Numbered from the stretch's first letter, positions 44,785 to 54,521 are shown. The stretch: DNA of 64,000 nucleotides from Microbacterium sp. ABRD28 (GCF_003850245.1 NZ_CP031015.1:2976001-3040000); one strand, 5' to 3'. Notes: generated by a model not told the origin, from the sequence alone. Numbers and translations: made by a program.

Positions 44785-45351
44785 TTGGCCGAGACATCAC
44801 GCGCACGAGATCTGACCACCGCGGAATGCTGGTCGCTGCTCGAGAACGGGGACATCGGACGACTCGCCGTCACCCGCACCGACGGAACGCCGGATATCTT
44901 CCCCGTCAACTTCGTCGCGCATGAGGGAGCGGTGTACATCCGCAGCGCGCCCGACGCGAAGGTCGTCAGTCTGGACGCGCGGCCGGCCGCCGCCTTCGAG
45001 ATCGACGGTCACGATGACGACGGAACGTGGAGCGTGGTCGTGCGAGGCACGGCGGCGCGCACCGTCGACGACGTGGAGATCGACGGCAGCGGTATCCGGC
45101 GGATCGTGACGGTGAGTCCTCGCCACAAGCCCCACGTTCTGAAGCTGGCGGCCCGGACCGTGACGGGTCGGCGATTCACCGACCCGGTCCCCGTTCCGTC
45201 TCCGGGCGACGAGCACGGCATCTCCTTCCCCAGCAGCAGGCCGAGGTTTCTCCGCCCCGAACCCATTCCCTCGCACCGTCCATGGTCGGAGGGCGTGTCG
45301 CTCGAGCCATCGGAAGAGAGCCGAGAGGCGTCGGATCCGCCGTCAGCGTGA
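44785..45351 (+). CDS. Pyridoxamine 5'-phosphate oxidase-like flavin/F420-binding protein
   Basis: 188 residues from a TTG start, accepted because GGAAGGAG is 6 bp upstream and the frame opens no better. The split-barrel domain (residues ~10-135) has GRLAVTRTDGTPDIFPVNFVAHEGAVYIRSA, typical of the PNPOx-like/flavin-nucleotide-binding superfamily, with a Pro/Ser-rich tail. Likely cofactor FMN or F420. Members of this superfamily often sit in DosR regulons. Its end overlaps the convergent hydrolase gene by 9 bp. Confidence 0.82.
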   Translation: MAETSRARDLTTAECWSLLENGDIGRLAVTRTDGTPDIFPVNFVAHEGAVYIRSAPDAKVVSLDARPAAAFEIDGHDDDGTWSVVVRGTAARTVDDVEIDGSGIRRIVTVSPRHKPHVLKLAARTVTGRRFTDPVPVPSPGDEHGISFPSSRPRFLRPEPIPSHRPWSEGVSLEPSEESREASDPPSA

Positions 45352-46371
45352 CAGCATCGCGGTCGTCCAGCGCCCCATCCGCTCGTAAGCCTCGGCGCGC
45401 GCCTCGCGCCGGGACAGGAAGACATCGTGCAGCGCGCCGTCGATCCGCTCGATCGTCACCGACGAACCGAGCTTGAGCGCCGCGCGCGCGATGTCGTCGA
45501 CCACCAGCACCGAATCGGCGCGGGTGAGCTCGTCATCCCACCGCGTCGGCGCGACGCTCCGCGCCGACAGCAGCACGCAGACCGGCACCGGGATACCGAG
45601 GCCTTTCGAGACCGCCGCGTGACCTGCGACGATCGCCCGCATCCACCCCACGTGCACGGGCAGGCTGCGTTCCGGTCGCCACGCGACATCCACCTGCACG
45701 GGGTCGTCGGCATCCGCCACCTCGGCCTGCGCCCGCGCGTAGAAGCCTCCGTCCACCTGTGGCCACAGATCCAGCGGCCGACGGCGGGAGTGGATGTCGA
45801 GCACCGGCGTGATCGCCTGCCGCACCGACGCGCTCAGCTGGAATTCGAGCCATGGGCTGTTCAGGACGATCGCAGCGGCAGCGCCCGGATGACGCGCGGC
45901 CCACAGACTCAGGGTCAGCCCCCCGGTCGAGTGCCCGAAGAGCACGAGGCGTCGCTCCCCCGTGCCATCCGCTCTCCTCCCCATCGCGGTCAGCGCTTCG
46001 GCGATGTCGGCGTCGTAGTCGGCGAGGTCGCCGATGTAGCCCGGTGTCTGACCGGGCCGCAGGCTCCGGCCGTACTTCCGCAGGTCCAGCGCGTAGAATC
46101 GCGCGCCGCGCTCGACCCAGAAGCGGGCGAGACGCGTCTGGAAGAAGTAGTCCGACCAGCCGTGGACGTAGAGCACGTCGACGTCGGCGAAGGGCCGCGG
46201 TCCTCCGGAGAAGAACTCCCTGAGGGAGCGCCGAGGCATCAGCCGCACGAGCGTCGCGACGACCGCGCCCTCGTCGTCATCGGGGAGCGGCAGCGTCTGC
46301 TGCTCGAACGGCGCCCCGAGGACATCCGGCACCCAGCCCTCGGTCATCCGATCGGCCGCGCCCGGGGTCAC
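45343..46371 (-). CDS. Alpha/beta hydrolase (serine aminopeptidase S33-like)
   Basis: 342 residues from a GTG at 46371; an ATG at 46347 (MTEGWVP) is equally possible. Core features: VLYVHGWSDYFFQTRLARFW near the oxyanion hole, the nucleophile elbow FGHSTGGLT (Ser), and a C-terminal HDVFLSRREARAEAY region supplying the histidine. It resembles monoacylglycerol-lipase/lysophospholipase-type proteins. Substrate unknown. Confidence 0.82.
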   Translation of the reverse strand: MTPGAADRMTEGWVPDVLGAPFEQQTLPLPDDDEGAVVATLVRLMPRRSLREFFSGGPRPFADVDVLYVHGWSDYFFQTRLARFWVERGARFYALDLRKYGRSLRPGQTPGYIGDLADYDADIAEALTAMGRRADGTGERRLVLFGHSTGGLTLSLWAARHPGAAAAIVLNSPWLEFQLSASVRQAITPVLDIHSRRRPLDLWPQVDGGFYARAQAEVADADDPVQVDVAWRPERSLPVHVGWMRAIVAGHAAVSKGLGIPVPVCVLLSARSVAPTRWDDELTRADSVLVVDDIARAALKLGSSVTIERIDGALHDVFLSRREARAEAYERMGRWTTAMLSR

Positions 46372-46382
46372 CGACCCGCCGG

Positions 46383-46568
46383 CTACCAGTTGCCGGGGTT
46401 CGAGTCGCGATTCTCGTGACGGCTGAGTGTCACCGGCAGCGCCACCGCGGCGCAGATGATGAGCACCCCAGCGGCGAACAGCACGGCGCCGAAGTCAGGG
46501 AAGTTGAAGCTCGCCCCCAGGATCCACATCCCGCCTACGAGCAGGACCATGTACAGCGCGATCAGCAT
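46383..46568 (-). CDS. Small two-helix membrane protein
   Basis: 61 residues: MLIALYMVLLVGGMWILGASFN and FGAVLFAAGVLIICAAVALPV are two membrane helices, followed by a polar tail. AGGAGG lies 6-7 bp before the ATG, so it is probably translated. No known domain; function unknown. 11 bp upstream of the hydrolase gene in the same direction. Confidence 0.65.
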   Translation of the reverse strand: MLIALYMVLLVGGMWILGASFNFPDFGAVLFAAGVLIICAAVALPVTLSRHENRDSNPGNW

Positions 46569-46635
46569 GGGGTGACCTCCTGGTGAAGGGAAACTCCCCC
46601 CAGCCTATCCGGGTCGCAGCACCTGCCGCAGGCGA

Positions 46636-48009
46636 CTACTCCCCGCGCGAGACCGCGATCATCTCGTCACGCGGCACGACCTTGATCCGCGCGCGGCCGT
46701 GCGGCGCGCCGAGAGCCACCTCATGCTCGTCGAGGCGGTGCCAGCCGTCGAGGTCGGTCCACGCGACGCCGCGCGATTCCAGCAGCGCGGGGATGGCCTC
46801 CTCCGACGGATCGGTCGGCTGCCACCACGAACCCTGGTCGTTGATGATGTGACGCACGGTCTCCATCGCGTCGGACTTGGTGTGGCCGATCAGGCCCACC
46901 GGTCCGCGCTTGATCCATCCGGTCGCATAGACGCCGGGGACCCGCTCATTCGAGTCCTTGCGCAGCACCTGACCCTCGTGGTTGGGGATGACCCCGTGGC
47001 GCTTGTCGAACGGCACTCCCGGCAGCGGCGACCCGAAGTAGCCGACCGCGCGATAGATCGCCTGCACGGCGATCTCGCGCATTTCGCCGGTGCCCACGAC
47101 ACCGCCCTCGCCGTCGGGACGGGTGCGCTCGTACACGAACGCCGACACCCGGCCGTTCTCGTCGGTCTTCACCTCGACGGGCTTCGCCCAGAAGTGCAGA
47201 TGCAGGCGACGCGAGGCCTCACCCCCGGCGTTGTTGACGCTCGGGCGCTTGCGCCACGCCTGCAGCACGCGGTCGATGACCATCACCTGCTTGTTGCTCG
47301 CGATGGCGTCCTTCGACGCCTCGTCGTAGTCGAAATCCTCGTCGTAGACGACCATGTCGACATCGCGCAGCTCACCGAGCTCGCGAAGCTCGAGCGGGGT
47401 GAACTTCACCTGCGCGGGGCCCCGGCGGCCGAACACGTGCACGTCGGTCACCGGCGAGGCCTTCAGGCCCTCATAGACGTTGTCGGGAATCTCGGTGGGG
47501 AGCAGATCCTCGGCATGCTTGGCGAGCATGCGCGACACGTCGAGCGCGACGTTGCCGTTGCCGATGACGGCCACCGACTCCGCCTCCAGCGGCCAGGTGC
47601 GCGGCACGTCGGGGTGGCCATCGAACCAGCTGACGAAGTCGGCCGCACCGTAGGAGCCCTCGGCGTCGATCCCGGGGATGCGCAGGTCGGTGTCGCGCAC
47701 CGCCCCGGTGGCGAAGATCACCGCGTGGTAGTGCTGCTTGAGGTCGTCGAGCGTGATGTCCTCGCCGAAGCGGACGTTGCCGAAAATGCGGATGTCACCG
47801 CGGTCGAGCACTTCGCGCAGCGCCGTGATGATGCCCTTGATGCGCGGATGGTCGGGCGCCACCCCGTAGCGCACCAGTCCGTAGGGGGCGGGCAGCTGCT
47901 CGAACAGGTCGATGGAGACATCGAAGCGACGCTCTGCCTTCAGCAGGATGTCGGCGGCGTAGATGCCGGCGGGTCCTGCACCGACGATGGCAAGCCTGAG
48001 CTTGGTCAT
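46636..48009 (-). CDS. fprA: Ferredoxin/NADP+ reductase FprA-type
   Basis: 457 residues. FAD loop LAIVGAGPAGIYAADILL at the N terminus, LVRYGVAPDHPRIKGI, and NADP-binding VIGNGNVALDVSRML. The C-terminal GWIKRGPVGLIGHTKSDAMETV is diagnostic of adrenodoxin-reductase-like FprA. It passes electrons from NADPH to ferredoxins that feed P450s or biosynthesis. AAGGAC precedes the ATG. It sits upstream of the isoprenoid/menaquinone genes on the same strand but 52 bp away. Confidence 0.94.
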   Translation of the reverse strand: MTKLRLAIVGAGPAGIYAADILLKAERRFDVSIDLFEQLPAPYGLVRYGVAPDHPRIKGIITALREVLDRGDIRIFGNVRFGEDITLDDLKQHYHAVIFATGAVRDTDLRIPGIDAEGSYGAADFVSWFDGHPDVPRTWPLEAESVAVIGNGNVALDVSRMLAKHAEDLLPTEIPDNVYEGLKASPVTDVHVFGRRGPAQVKFTPLELRELGELRDVDMVVYDEDFDYDEASKDAIASNKQVMVIDRVLQAWRKRPSVNNAGGEASRRLHLHFWAKPVEVKTDENGRVSAFVYERTRPDGEGGVVGTGEMREIAVQAIYRAVGYFGSPLPGVPFDKRHGVIPNHEGQVLRKDSNERVPGVYATGWIKRGPVGLIGHTKSDAMETVRHIINDQGSWWQPTDPSEEAIPALLESRGVAWTDLDGWHRLDEHEVALGAPHGRARIKVVPRDEMIAVSRGE

Positions 48010-48061
48010 GAAGTCCTTTCTGACGGATGCCGCGCCGCGGCGTTCCCGGAGACGCCGCCGA

Positions 48062-49117
48062 TCAGCTCGCGCGATCGGCGACCGCCCGCGCGAAGCGCGT
48101 CAGCGCGTCGCGCACCGGCCCCTCGGGCAGTGGCTCCAGCGCATCGATCGCTTCAAGAGAGTACCGGTGCGCGAGCTCGCGCGTGGCCTCGGTGGTCTCG
48201 TGCTCTCTCAGTTCGGCGAGAGGACCGTCGAGGATCGCGGGGTCGGCGCCCTCGGCGATCCGCTCCACGCCCTCGTCGATCGTCTCGCGCAGTCGCACCG
48301 CGTCGGCGTCTCGTCGCTGACCGAGCAGCAGGAACGGCATCGTGGGAACGCCTGCGCGCAGGTCGGTACCGGGGACCTTGCCGGTCTCACCGGGGTCGGG
48401 CGAGAGGTCGATCACGTCGTCGAGCAGCTGGAAGGCGACACCGGCCTTCTCCCCGAACACCACCATGGGCGCCTCGAAGGCGGGGTCGGCGTCGGAGAAG
48501 ATCACCCCGGCCTGCGCGGCCGCGGCGATGAGCGAACCGGTCTTGTCCGAGAGCACCTGCAGGTAGAACTCCACCGGGTCATCGTCCTCGGTGGCCCCGA
48601 CCGTTTCGTGCATCTGTCCGAGCACGAGACGCTCGAAGGTGTCGGCCTGGATCCGGATCGCGCGCTCCCCCAGCCGCGCCATGATCTGGCTGGCGCGGGA
48701 GAAGAGCAGGTCGCCGGTGAGGATCGCGACGTTGTTGCCCCACACGGCGTGGGCGGACGGCACCCCTCGACGTTTGTCGGCGACATCCATCACGTCGTCG
48801 TGGTACAGCGAGCCGAGGTGGGTCATCTCCAGGGCCGAGGCCGCCTCGACGACCTCATCGGTGACCCCGTCGCCGAGCTGCGAGGTGAGGAGCGCCAGGG
48901 TGGGACGCACGCGCTTGCCGCCGGCGTTGTACAGGTAACGGCTGGTGGCGTTGGCGAGCGCGTCGGTCACGCGCAGTTCGCTGCGCAGGTGTTCGTCGAC
49001 GCGCGCGAGCCCGTCCTCGATCGCCGCGAGAAGGCGACGGGCGCCGGGCCCGGCGAAGACCCGCTCGGTCAGGCTCAGCTGACCGGTGATCGGCGAGCCG
49101 GGAGCGGAAGGAGTCAC
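48062..49117 (-). CDS. All-trans polyprenyl diphosphate synthase
   Basis: 351 residues. First aspartate-rich motif LYHDDVMD (DDxxD), second motif LLDDVIDL; AGGKRVRPTLALLTSQLG is the early block of trans-prenyltransferases, and GDLLFSRASQ follows. It makes a long-chain (probably C40 to C50) polyprenyl diphosphate for menaquinone side chains. The neighbouring menG on the same strand (39-bp gap) supports that role over carotenoid or dolichol use. Confidence 0.94.
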   Translation of the reverse strand: MTPSAPGSPITGQLSLTERVFAGPGARRLLAAIEDGLARVDEHLRSELRVTDALANATSRYLYNAGGKRVRPTLALLTSQLGDGVTDEVVEAASALEMTHLGSLYHDDVMDVADKRRGVPSAHAVWGNNVAILTGDLLFSRASQIMARLGERAIRIQADTFERLVLGQMHETVGATEDDDPVEFYLQVLSDKTGSLIAAAAQAGVIFSDADPAFEAPMVVFGEKAGVAFQLLDDVIDLSPDPGETGKVPGTDLRAGVPTMPFLLLGQRRDADAVRLRETIDEGVERIAEGADPAILDGPLAELREHETTEATRELAHRYSLEAIDALEPLPEGPVRDALTRFARAVADRAS

Positions 49118-49156
49118 GGATCCAGCCTAGCGGCGCGCGGATCGCAGGCGGTCGCC

Positions 49157-49894
49157 TCAGGGCTTGCGGCCCCGGTGCAGGGCGACGATGCCCATCGACA
49201 GGTTGCGGAACGCGACATCCGTCCATCCCGCCTCGCGGATCCACGCCGACAGCGTGCGCTGATCCGGCCAGTCGCGGATCGACTCGTTCAGATAGTCGTA
49301 CGCCTCGGCGTTCGAGCTCACGGCCTTGGCCACGGTCGGCAGCACGCGGTCGTTGTAGAAGCGGTACAGCCGGTTGAAGGCGCCCGACGGCGGCTGCGAG
49401 AACTCGCAGATCACCACGCGTCCGCCGGGCTTGGTCACCCGCCACAGCTCCCGCAGGGCCTTCTTCGGATCGTTGACGTTGCGAAGACCGAACGACATGG
49501 TGACGGCGTCGAACTCCGCGTCGCCGAAAGGCAGGTCGGTCGCGTCCGCCTGCACGAACGTCAGGTTCCGGATGCCGCCGCCCGGCGACGTCGCTCCGTA
49601 ACGGCGCTCGCCTTCGGCGATCATCCCGGGTGAGAAATCGGCGGCCACGACCTGGGCTCCGCTCTTGGCCAGTGCGACGCTGGAGGCGCCGGTGCCGGCG
49701 GCGAGGTCGAGGATGCGCTCGCCCGGTCGCGGCGAGACCGCGCGGGTCGTCGCCGCACGCCACATCCGGTCGTTGCCGAGGCTCAGCACGGTGTTCGTCC
49801 GGTCGTAGCCGCGGGCGACCTGATCGAACATGCCGCTGACGCGTCGCGGGTCCTTGCCGAGGTCGGCGCGGTTGGGTTCGCGATCGGTCGTCAC
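49157..49894 (-). CDS. menG: Demethylmenaquinone methyltransferase
   Basis: 245 residues of the UbiE/MenG family: [25 protein letters not shown] at the start, SAM-binding [51 protein letters not shown], and the family end ([16 protein letters not shown]). It adds the final methyl group to demethylmenaquinone. It is transcribed just before the polyprenyl synthase gene (39-bp gap) as a two-gene unit. Confidence 0.95.
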   Translation of the reverse strand: MTTDREPNRADLGKDPRRVSGMFDQVARGYDRTNTVLSLGNDRMWRAATTRAVSPRPGERILDLAAGTGASSVALAKSGAQVVAADFSPGMIAEGERRYGATSPGGGIRNLTFVQADATDLPFGDAEFDAVTMSFGLRNVNDPKKALRELWRVTKPGGRVVICEFSQPPSGAFNRLYRFYNDRVLPTVAKAVSSNAEAYDYLNESIRDWPDQRTLSAWIREAGWTDVAFRNLSMGIVALHRGRKP

Positions 49895-49952
49895 GGGTCG
49901 AGTCTAAGCGCGTCGCCGTCGTCGCAGACCGGACGAGCACCGGTCTGCATCC

Positions 49953-50501
49953 TCAGAGGTTCAGCGCCTCGAGCCGTGAGAGCCAGTGGGCGGGTGTCGC
50001 CTCGTCGAAGGGCGCGACGCCCGCGCGAACCTTCTGCTCGAGGTCGACCGCGAGCGACTCGAGGCGCGCGACGATGTCGAGCGGATAGCCGTAGGCCACC
50101 CGGTGCTCGTCCCACTCGTCGCGGTCGTCGATGTAGATGCCCCGCTCGGTGTGCTTGACGACATCGAGATCCATGTCGACCCCGACCGGCGCACCGTCTC
50201 GCCAGCCCACATCCCAGCCCAGGTCGATGTAGATCTGCGTCCGGTTCGGATCCGCGTTCCGGGTATAGGCGTACTCCCCGCTCGGAGGGAGCAGCATCAC
50301 ACACGCCTGACGCGTCACCATCTGCCGTCCGGGCCGCTCGCTGATCCAGCCGGCGGGCTGGCCGACCCAGTCGCCCCACCGGTCGCTGCCGAGATACACG
50401 CAGTCGTGCTCCCAGTGCACCCCGCCGTTCCATTTGCGCCAGCGGAAGCGCACGCGCTGCCCGATCTCGGGGCGGGGGGCGGATGACGAGGCGTCGGTCA
50501 C
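49953..50501 (-). CDS. DUF402 domain protein
   Basis: 182 residues. It contains the conserved WKWNGGVHWEHD-like beginning (VRFRWRKWNGGVHWEHD), YIDLGWDVGWRDGAPVGVDMDLDVV and IYIDDRDEWDEH, the pattern of DUF402 proteins, some of which are nucleoside phosphatases (FomD, Ntdp). The acidic DMDLD and DDRDE clusters are the expected metal ligands. Role here unknown. Divergent from menF. Confidence 0.8.
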   Translation of the reverse strand: MTDASSSAPRPEIGQRVRFRWRKWNGGVHWEHDCVYLGSDRWGDWVGQPAGWISERPGRQMVTRQACVMLLPPSGEYAYTRNADPNRTQIYIDLGWDVGWRDGAPVGVDMDLDVVKHTERGIYIDDRDEWDEHRVAYGYPLDIVARLESLAVDLEQKVRAGVAPFDEATPAHWLSRLEALNL

Positions 50502-50558
50502 CTCGTCAATATACGGCGTCGCCGTCCGGCCCCGGGCGCCCGGATCTAGAGTGGAGCC

Positions 50559-51842
50559 GTGATCTCCCCCCTCCCCCGGCTGGTGGTCGAGACCTCTCCG
50601 ATCGATCCCGTCGAGGAGCTGCTCCCCTTCGCCGATGCCGCGTCACCGCTGTGCTGGATTCGCCGCGCGGAGGGCATCGCCGGATTCGGCGAGGCGCTCC
50701 GACTCGAGGAACCCGGAGGTCAGGACCCGGACGGCGAACCGCGCAACGCGCGCATCGCCCGCCTCGCCGACGTGTGGCGAGAGGTGGCGTCGCACGCGCG
50801 GGTCGACGATGCGGTCGGCGTTCCCGGATCGGGACTGGTCGCTTTCGGCGCGTTCAGTTTCACCGCCGCATCGGCCGCATCGAGCGTGCTCATCGTGCCG
50901 CGCGTCATCGTCGGCCGGCGGGGCGGACGCGGGTGGATCACCTCCATCCGCACCGTCGACGAGGCGGCCGTCGAGCCCTCCCCCCGCCGTCTCGGCCCGT
51001 ACTGGCCGGGTGCGGTGGGCCCGGGCCGGATGACGCATGAGGGGTATCAGTCGGCGGTCCGCGCGGCGGTCGGTGCGATCGGCGCCGGAGAAGTCGGCAA
51101 AGTGGTGCTCGCCCGCGACCTCGTCGGCGCGGTGCCGCACGACGCCGACCTCCGCCGCCTGGTGCGAGCTCTTGCGACCGACTACCCCGACTGCTGGACC
51201 TTCGCCGTCGACGGCCTCATCGGAGCGAGTCCTGAGACCCTCGTCACGGTGCACGACGGCACCGTGACCGCCCGCGTCCTCGCCGGCACGCGCGCCCGGG
51301 GGGCCGACGCCGACGCCGACAACGCCGCATCGCTCGCGCTCGCCACGAGCGCGAAGGATCTCGACGAGCACCGGTACGCCGCCCACAGCGTGCTGTCCTC
51401 CCTCCGCCCCCACACCAGCGCCCTCGCCTCGAGCGAGCAGCCCTTCACCCTGAAGCTCCCCAACGTCTGGCACCTGGCCACCGACATCGAGGGCACTCTG
51501 GACGACGGGGCGTCGTCGCTCGACCTCGTCGCGGCCCTCCACCCCACCGCCGCGGTGGCCGGTTCTCCCACGGAGGCCGCCCTCGCCGTCATCCGCCGCC
51601 TGGAGCCCTTCGACCGGGGACGATATGCCGGGCCCGTGGGCTGGGTCGACCAGTCCGGCAACGGCGAGTGGGCGATCGCGCTGCGCTGCGCGCAGTTCGG
51701 CCTCGACGGGGTCGACATCCACGGCGACGGGATCCCCGTCGTCGCCCACGCCGGGGCGGGCATCGTCGCCGGCAGCGACCCGGAGGCAGAGCTGTTGGAG
51801 ACACGCGTGAAGTTCCGTCCGATCGTGGACGCCCTCGCATGA
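50559..51842 (+). CDS. menF: Isochorismate synthase (menaquinone type)
   Basis: 427 residues from a GTG. A chorismate-binding domain fills the C-terminal half: GEVGKVVLARDLVG, the ASPETLVTVHDGTVTARVLAGT block, and the AVAGSPTEAALAVIRRLEPFDRGRYAGPVGW signature ending in NGEWAIALRCA. It converts chorismate to isochorismate, the entry into menaquinone synthesis (siderophore use is an alternative, but menD, menE, menB, menA are close by). Its stop overlaps the next gene's ATG (ATGA). Confidence 0.92.
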   Translation: MISPLPRLVVETSPIDPVEELLPFADAASPLCWIRRAEGIAGFGEALRLEEPGGQDPDGEPRNARIARLADVWREVASHARVDDAVGVPGSGLVAFGAFSFTAASAASSVLIVPRVIVGRRGGRGWITSIRTVDEAAVEPSPRRLGPYWPGAVGPGRMTHEGYQSAVRAAVGAIGAGEVGKVVLARDLVGAVPHDADLRRLVRALATDYPDCWTFAVDGLIGASPETLVTVHDGTVTARVLAGTRARGADADADNAASLALATSAKDLDEHRYAAHSVLSSLRPHTSALASSEQPFTLKLPNVWHLATDIEGTLDDGASSLDLVAALHPTAAVAGSPTEAALAVIRRLEPFDRGRYAGPVGWVDQSGNGEWAIALRCAQFGLDGVDIHGDGIPVVAHAGAGIVAGSDPEAELLETRVKFRPIVDALA

Positions 51843-53095
51843 GCGGCGCCGTCCCTTCGCTTCCGACCCGCGGCGACGCGGTCCTGGTGGGCCTGAACCT
51901 CATCGACGGCGTCGAGCCCGAACCCCGCGACGGCGTGGCCCTCGTCATCGCGGACGGCAGGATCGCGCGGGTCACGACCCCGGGCGATGCGGTGACCGGG
52001 GCCGAACGGGTGATCGACCTCGACGGCGCCTTCGTCATGCCGGGCCTGATCAACATGCACACGCACTTCTCACTGTCCCTCCCGGGATCCGGCGGCGACG
52101 CGGTCAGCAGCCTCAGCCCGCACGAGCTCTCGCTGTACATGGCAGACGGCGCGCGCCGCACTCTGCTGTCGGGGGTGACGACGGTGCGCTGCGTCGCCGA
52201 GAAGGGCGGCGCCGACTTCGCGCTGCGCCGCGCGATCGCCGCCGGTCACGTGCCGGGCCCCCGCATCTACACCGCGGGGCGCGCGCTGTGCTGCACCGGC
52301 GGACACGGGTTCGACAGCGACGACACCCTCGAGTGCGACGGCGCCGACGCGTTCGCGCGAGGGGTCCGTTCGCAGGTCAAGGCCGGCGCCGACCTCATCA
52401 AGCTCATGATCTCGGGCGGCATCGCCGGCGAGCACGAGGAGATCACCACGCCCCAGCTCACCCGCGAGGAGATGGCCGCGGCGATCTCGACCGCCCATGC
52501 GTGGGGCCGCAAGGTCACGGCCCACGCCGGGCCGGCGGCCATCATCGCCGAAGCGGTGGCGCTGGGCCTGGACTGCGTCGAGCACGGGTACGAGCTCACC
52601 CCCGAGGTCGCCCGCCTCATGGCCGAGCACGGCACAGCGCTCGTGCCGACGCTCGTCGTCACCCGGGCGAGCGCGTTCTTCGACGACCTCGGCGTGCCGG
52701 CGTGGATGCAGCAGCGCTCCCTCGGCGCGGGACCGCGCCATATGGCCTCGTACCGCCACGCACTCGACGCCGGCGTCGAGGTGCTCCTGGGCAGTGACAT
52801 GCCGCCGTTCTGGAACTTCGAGGGGACGACCGCCGTGGTGCGCGAACTCGAGCACATGCAGGCGGGCGGCCTCGCCGCCCCTGACGCCGTGCGCGCAGCG
52901 ACAGCCGCTCCCGCCCGCTGGCTGGGCGCCGAGGGTCACCTCGGCACCCTCACGCCGGGCGCATGGGCCGACCTCGTCGTGACCCCGGGCGACCCGATGG
53001 CCGACGTCAGCGCACTCCGCGACCTCGACCTGGTCATGAAGGGCGGTGTCGTCGTCCGCGACGACCGGGGCCGTGTCCGCGGCGCCTTCGCGTGA
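51839..53095 (+). CDS. Amidohydrolase family protein
   Basis: 418 residues. Metal-dependent TIM-barrel hydrolase with the HxH signature in NMHTHFSLSLPG, lysine in KLMISGGIAGEH, then VTAHAGP and VEHGYEL (two histidines), and LGSDMPPF (catalytic aspartate). It resembles imidazolonepropionase/prolidase-type amidohydrolases, but the substrate is unknown. It is coupled to menF by a 4-bp overlap and starts a chain with TIGR04076 and LLM genes downstream. Confidence 0.85.
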   Translation: MSGAVPSLPTRGDAVLVGLNLIDGVEPEPRDGVALVIADGRIARVTTPGDAVTGAERVIDLDGAFVMPGLINMHTHFSLSLPGSGGDAVSSLSPHELSLYMADGARRTLLSGVTTVRCVAEKGGADFALRRAIAAGHVPGPRIYTAGRALCCTGGHGFDSDDTLECDGADAFARGVRSQVKAGADLIKLMISGGIAGEHEEITTPQLTREEMAAAISTAHAWGRKVTAHAGPAAIIAEAVALGLDCVEHGYELTPEVARLMAEHGTALVPTLVVTRASAFFDDLGVPAWMQQRSLGAGPRHMASYRHALDAGVEVLLGSDMPPFWNFEGTTAVVRELEHMQAGGLAAPDAVRAATAAPARWLGAEGHLGTLTPGAWADLVVTPGDPMADVSALRDLDLVMKGGVVVRDDRGRVRGAFA

Positions 53096-53117
53096 AGACG
53101 CGCGAGCGACTGACAGG

Positions 53118-53486
53118 ATGAGCAAGATGAGCACCGTGAACCCGACCGAGCCTGCCTCCGAGAGTGGCGACGGCGCCACCTCCGATCTCTACGACCTCCG
53201 GGTCGTCGTCGAACGGATCGAGGGCCGGTCGGTCTGCGGCATGGCCGTGGGCGACCACATCGATCTCGTCGAGAGCAGCCGGCTGTGCCTTCCCGACGGC
53301 GGTCACTTCTGCCTCTACGCCCTCCAGGCCGTGCTCCCCCTCCTCCCGGCCAAGCAGCGGCAGCTTCCGGCCGGCGATTGGCTGGAGAGGGATGACCTCG
53401 TCGCCTGCCCCGACCCCGAGGAGCGACTGATCATGCGGATCGAGCGCACCGGCATCCGCTCCATCCCGACCGACGAGCTCACGTGA
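53118..53486 (+). CDS. TIGR04076 family protein
   Basis: 122 residues (ATG 53118 or 53127). It has the pattern LRVVVERIEGRSVCGMAVGDHIDLVESSRLCLPDGGHFCLYALQAVLPLLPAKQR with conserved cysteines, matching the TIGR04076 group of small proteins of unknown function. It lies between the amidohydrolase (22-bp gap) and the LLM oxidoreductase, which it overlaps by 4 bp (GTGA). Confidence 0.8.
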   Translation: MSKMSTVNPTEPASESGDGATSDLYDLRVVVERIEGRSVCGMAVGDHIDLVESSRLCLPDGGHFCLYALQAVLPLLPAKQRQLPAGDWLERDDLVACPDPEERLIMRIERTGIRSIPTDELT

Positions 53487-54496
53487 GCCGCCCCTCGCAC
53501 CGGGTGCAGGTGAGCCTGGGCCTGCAGACCGACAAGCGCCTCGGCGAGTACGGCGCCCTCGCGCGCCTGGCCGAGGACCTCGGCTTCGACGGGGTGAGCG
53601 TCTTCTCCGATCTGCTCTATCAGCCGCCGATCGCCGCGCTGCTGGAGATGGCGGGCGCCACCTCCCGCATCCGGCTCGGATGCGCGTGCTGGAACCCCTT
53701 CACCCTCCATCCGTATGAGATCGCCGGTCAGTTCGCGCTCGTCGACGACGCGTCCGAGGGCCGTGCGTACCTGGGCCTCGCCCGCGGTTCGTGGCTCGAG
53801 GCCATCGGGCTCGAGCCCGAGCGGCCGATCACTGCGCTGCGCGATGCCGCCGGAGTGATCCAAGCCCTGCTCAGCGGCGCGGGTGAAGGGTACGACGGCC
53901 GGGTGTTCCGTCTCGAACCGGACGTGCGGCTGCGGTATCCGGTGGTGCGTCCGCAGGCCCCGGTGCTCATCGGCTCGTGGGGCCCGCGAGGCATGGCCCT
54001 GGCGGGCGAGATCGCCGACGAGATCAAGATCGGCGGCTCGGCGAATCCGGCGATGGTGCAGGTCGTGCGTGAGTGCCTCCGCCCCGGTGCGCAGAAGGCG
54101 GGTCGCGCCGAGGGCGAAGTCGGCGTCGTGCTCGGCGCCGTGACGGTCGTCGATCGCGACGGCGATGCGGCCCGGGCGCTGGCCCGGCGTGAGGTGGCGA
54201 TGTACCTCGACGTGATCGCCGCCCTCGACCCGACCGTGGATCTTCCCGAGGGGCTGCTCCCCGGCATCCGCTCCCGGCTCGCCGAGGGCGACGAGGAGGG
54301 CGCGGGACGCCTGGTCCCCCGCGACGTGCTGGAGCTGTTCGCGTTCGCCGGCACTCCCGAAGACATCGCACGCCAGGCGCATCTCCTGATCGATGCCGGT
54401 GTCGACCGGATCGAGTTCGGAACCCCTCACGGCCGGGTGCCTGCCGAGGGGATCGCGCTTCTCGGGCGTGAGGTGCTGCCGCAGCTGGCGGACTGA
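53483..54496 (+). CDS. LLM-class F420-type oxidoreductase
   Basis: 337 residues from a GTG overlapping the previous stop. TIM-barrel luciferase-like monooxygenase fold: GLQTDKRLGEYGALARLAEDLGFDGVSVFSDL, RIRLGCACWNPFTLHP, YLGLARGSWLE and PVLIGSWGPRGMALAGEIADEIKIGG, consistent with 5,10-methylenetetrahydromethanopterin-reductase-like F420-dependent enzymes. Substrate unknown. Last gene of the menF-amidohydrolase-TIGR04076-LLM chain. Confidence 0.85.
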   Translation: MSRPSHRVQVSLGLQTDKRLGEYGALARLAEDLGFDGVSVFSDLLYQPPIAALLEMAGATSRIRLGCACWNPFTLHPYEIAGQFALVDDASEGRAYLGLARGSWLEAIGLEPERPITALRDAAGVIQALLSGAGEGYDGRVFRLEPDVRLRYPVVRPQAPVLIGSWGPRGMALAGEIADEIKIGGSANPAMVQVVRECLRPGAQKAGRAEGEVGVVLGAVTVVDRDGDAARALARREVAMYLDVIAALDPTVDLPEGLLPGIRSRLAEGDEEGAGRLVPRDVLELFAFAGTPEDIARQAHLLIDAGVDRIEFGTPHGRVPAEGIALLGREVLPQLAD

Positions 54497-54521
54497 CCGA
54501 CGGCGCGTCGGCGGCGGTCGC

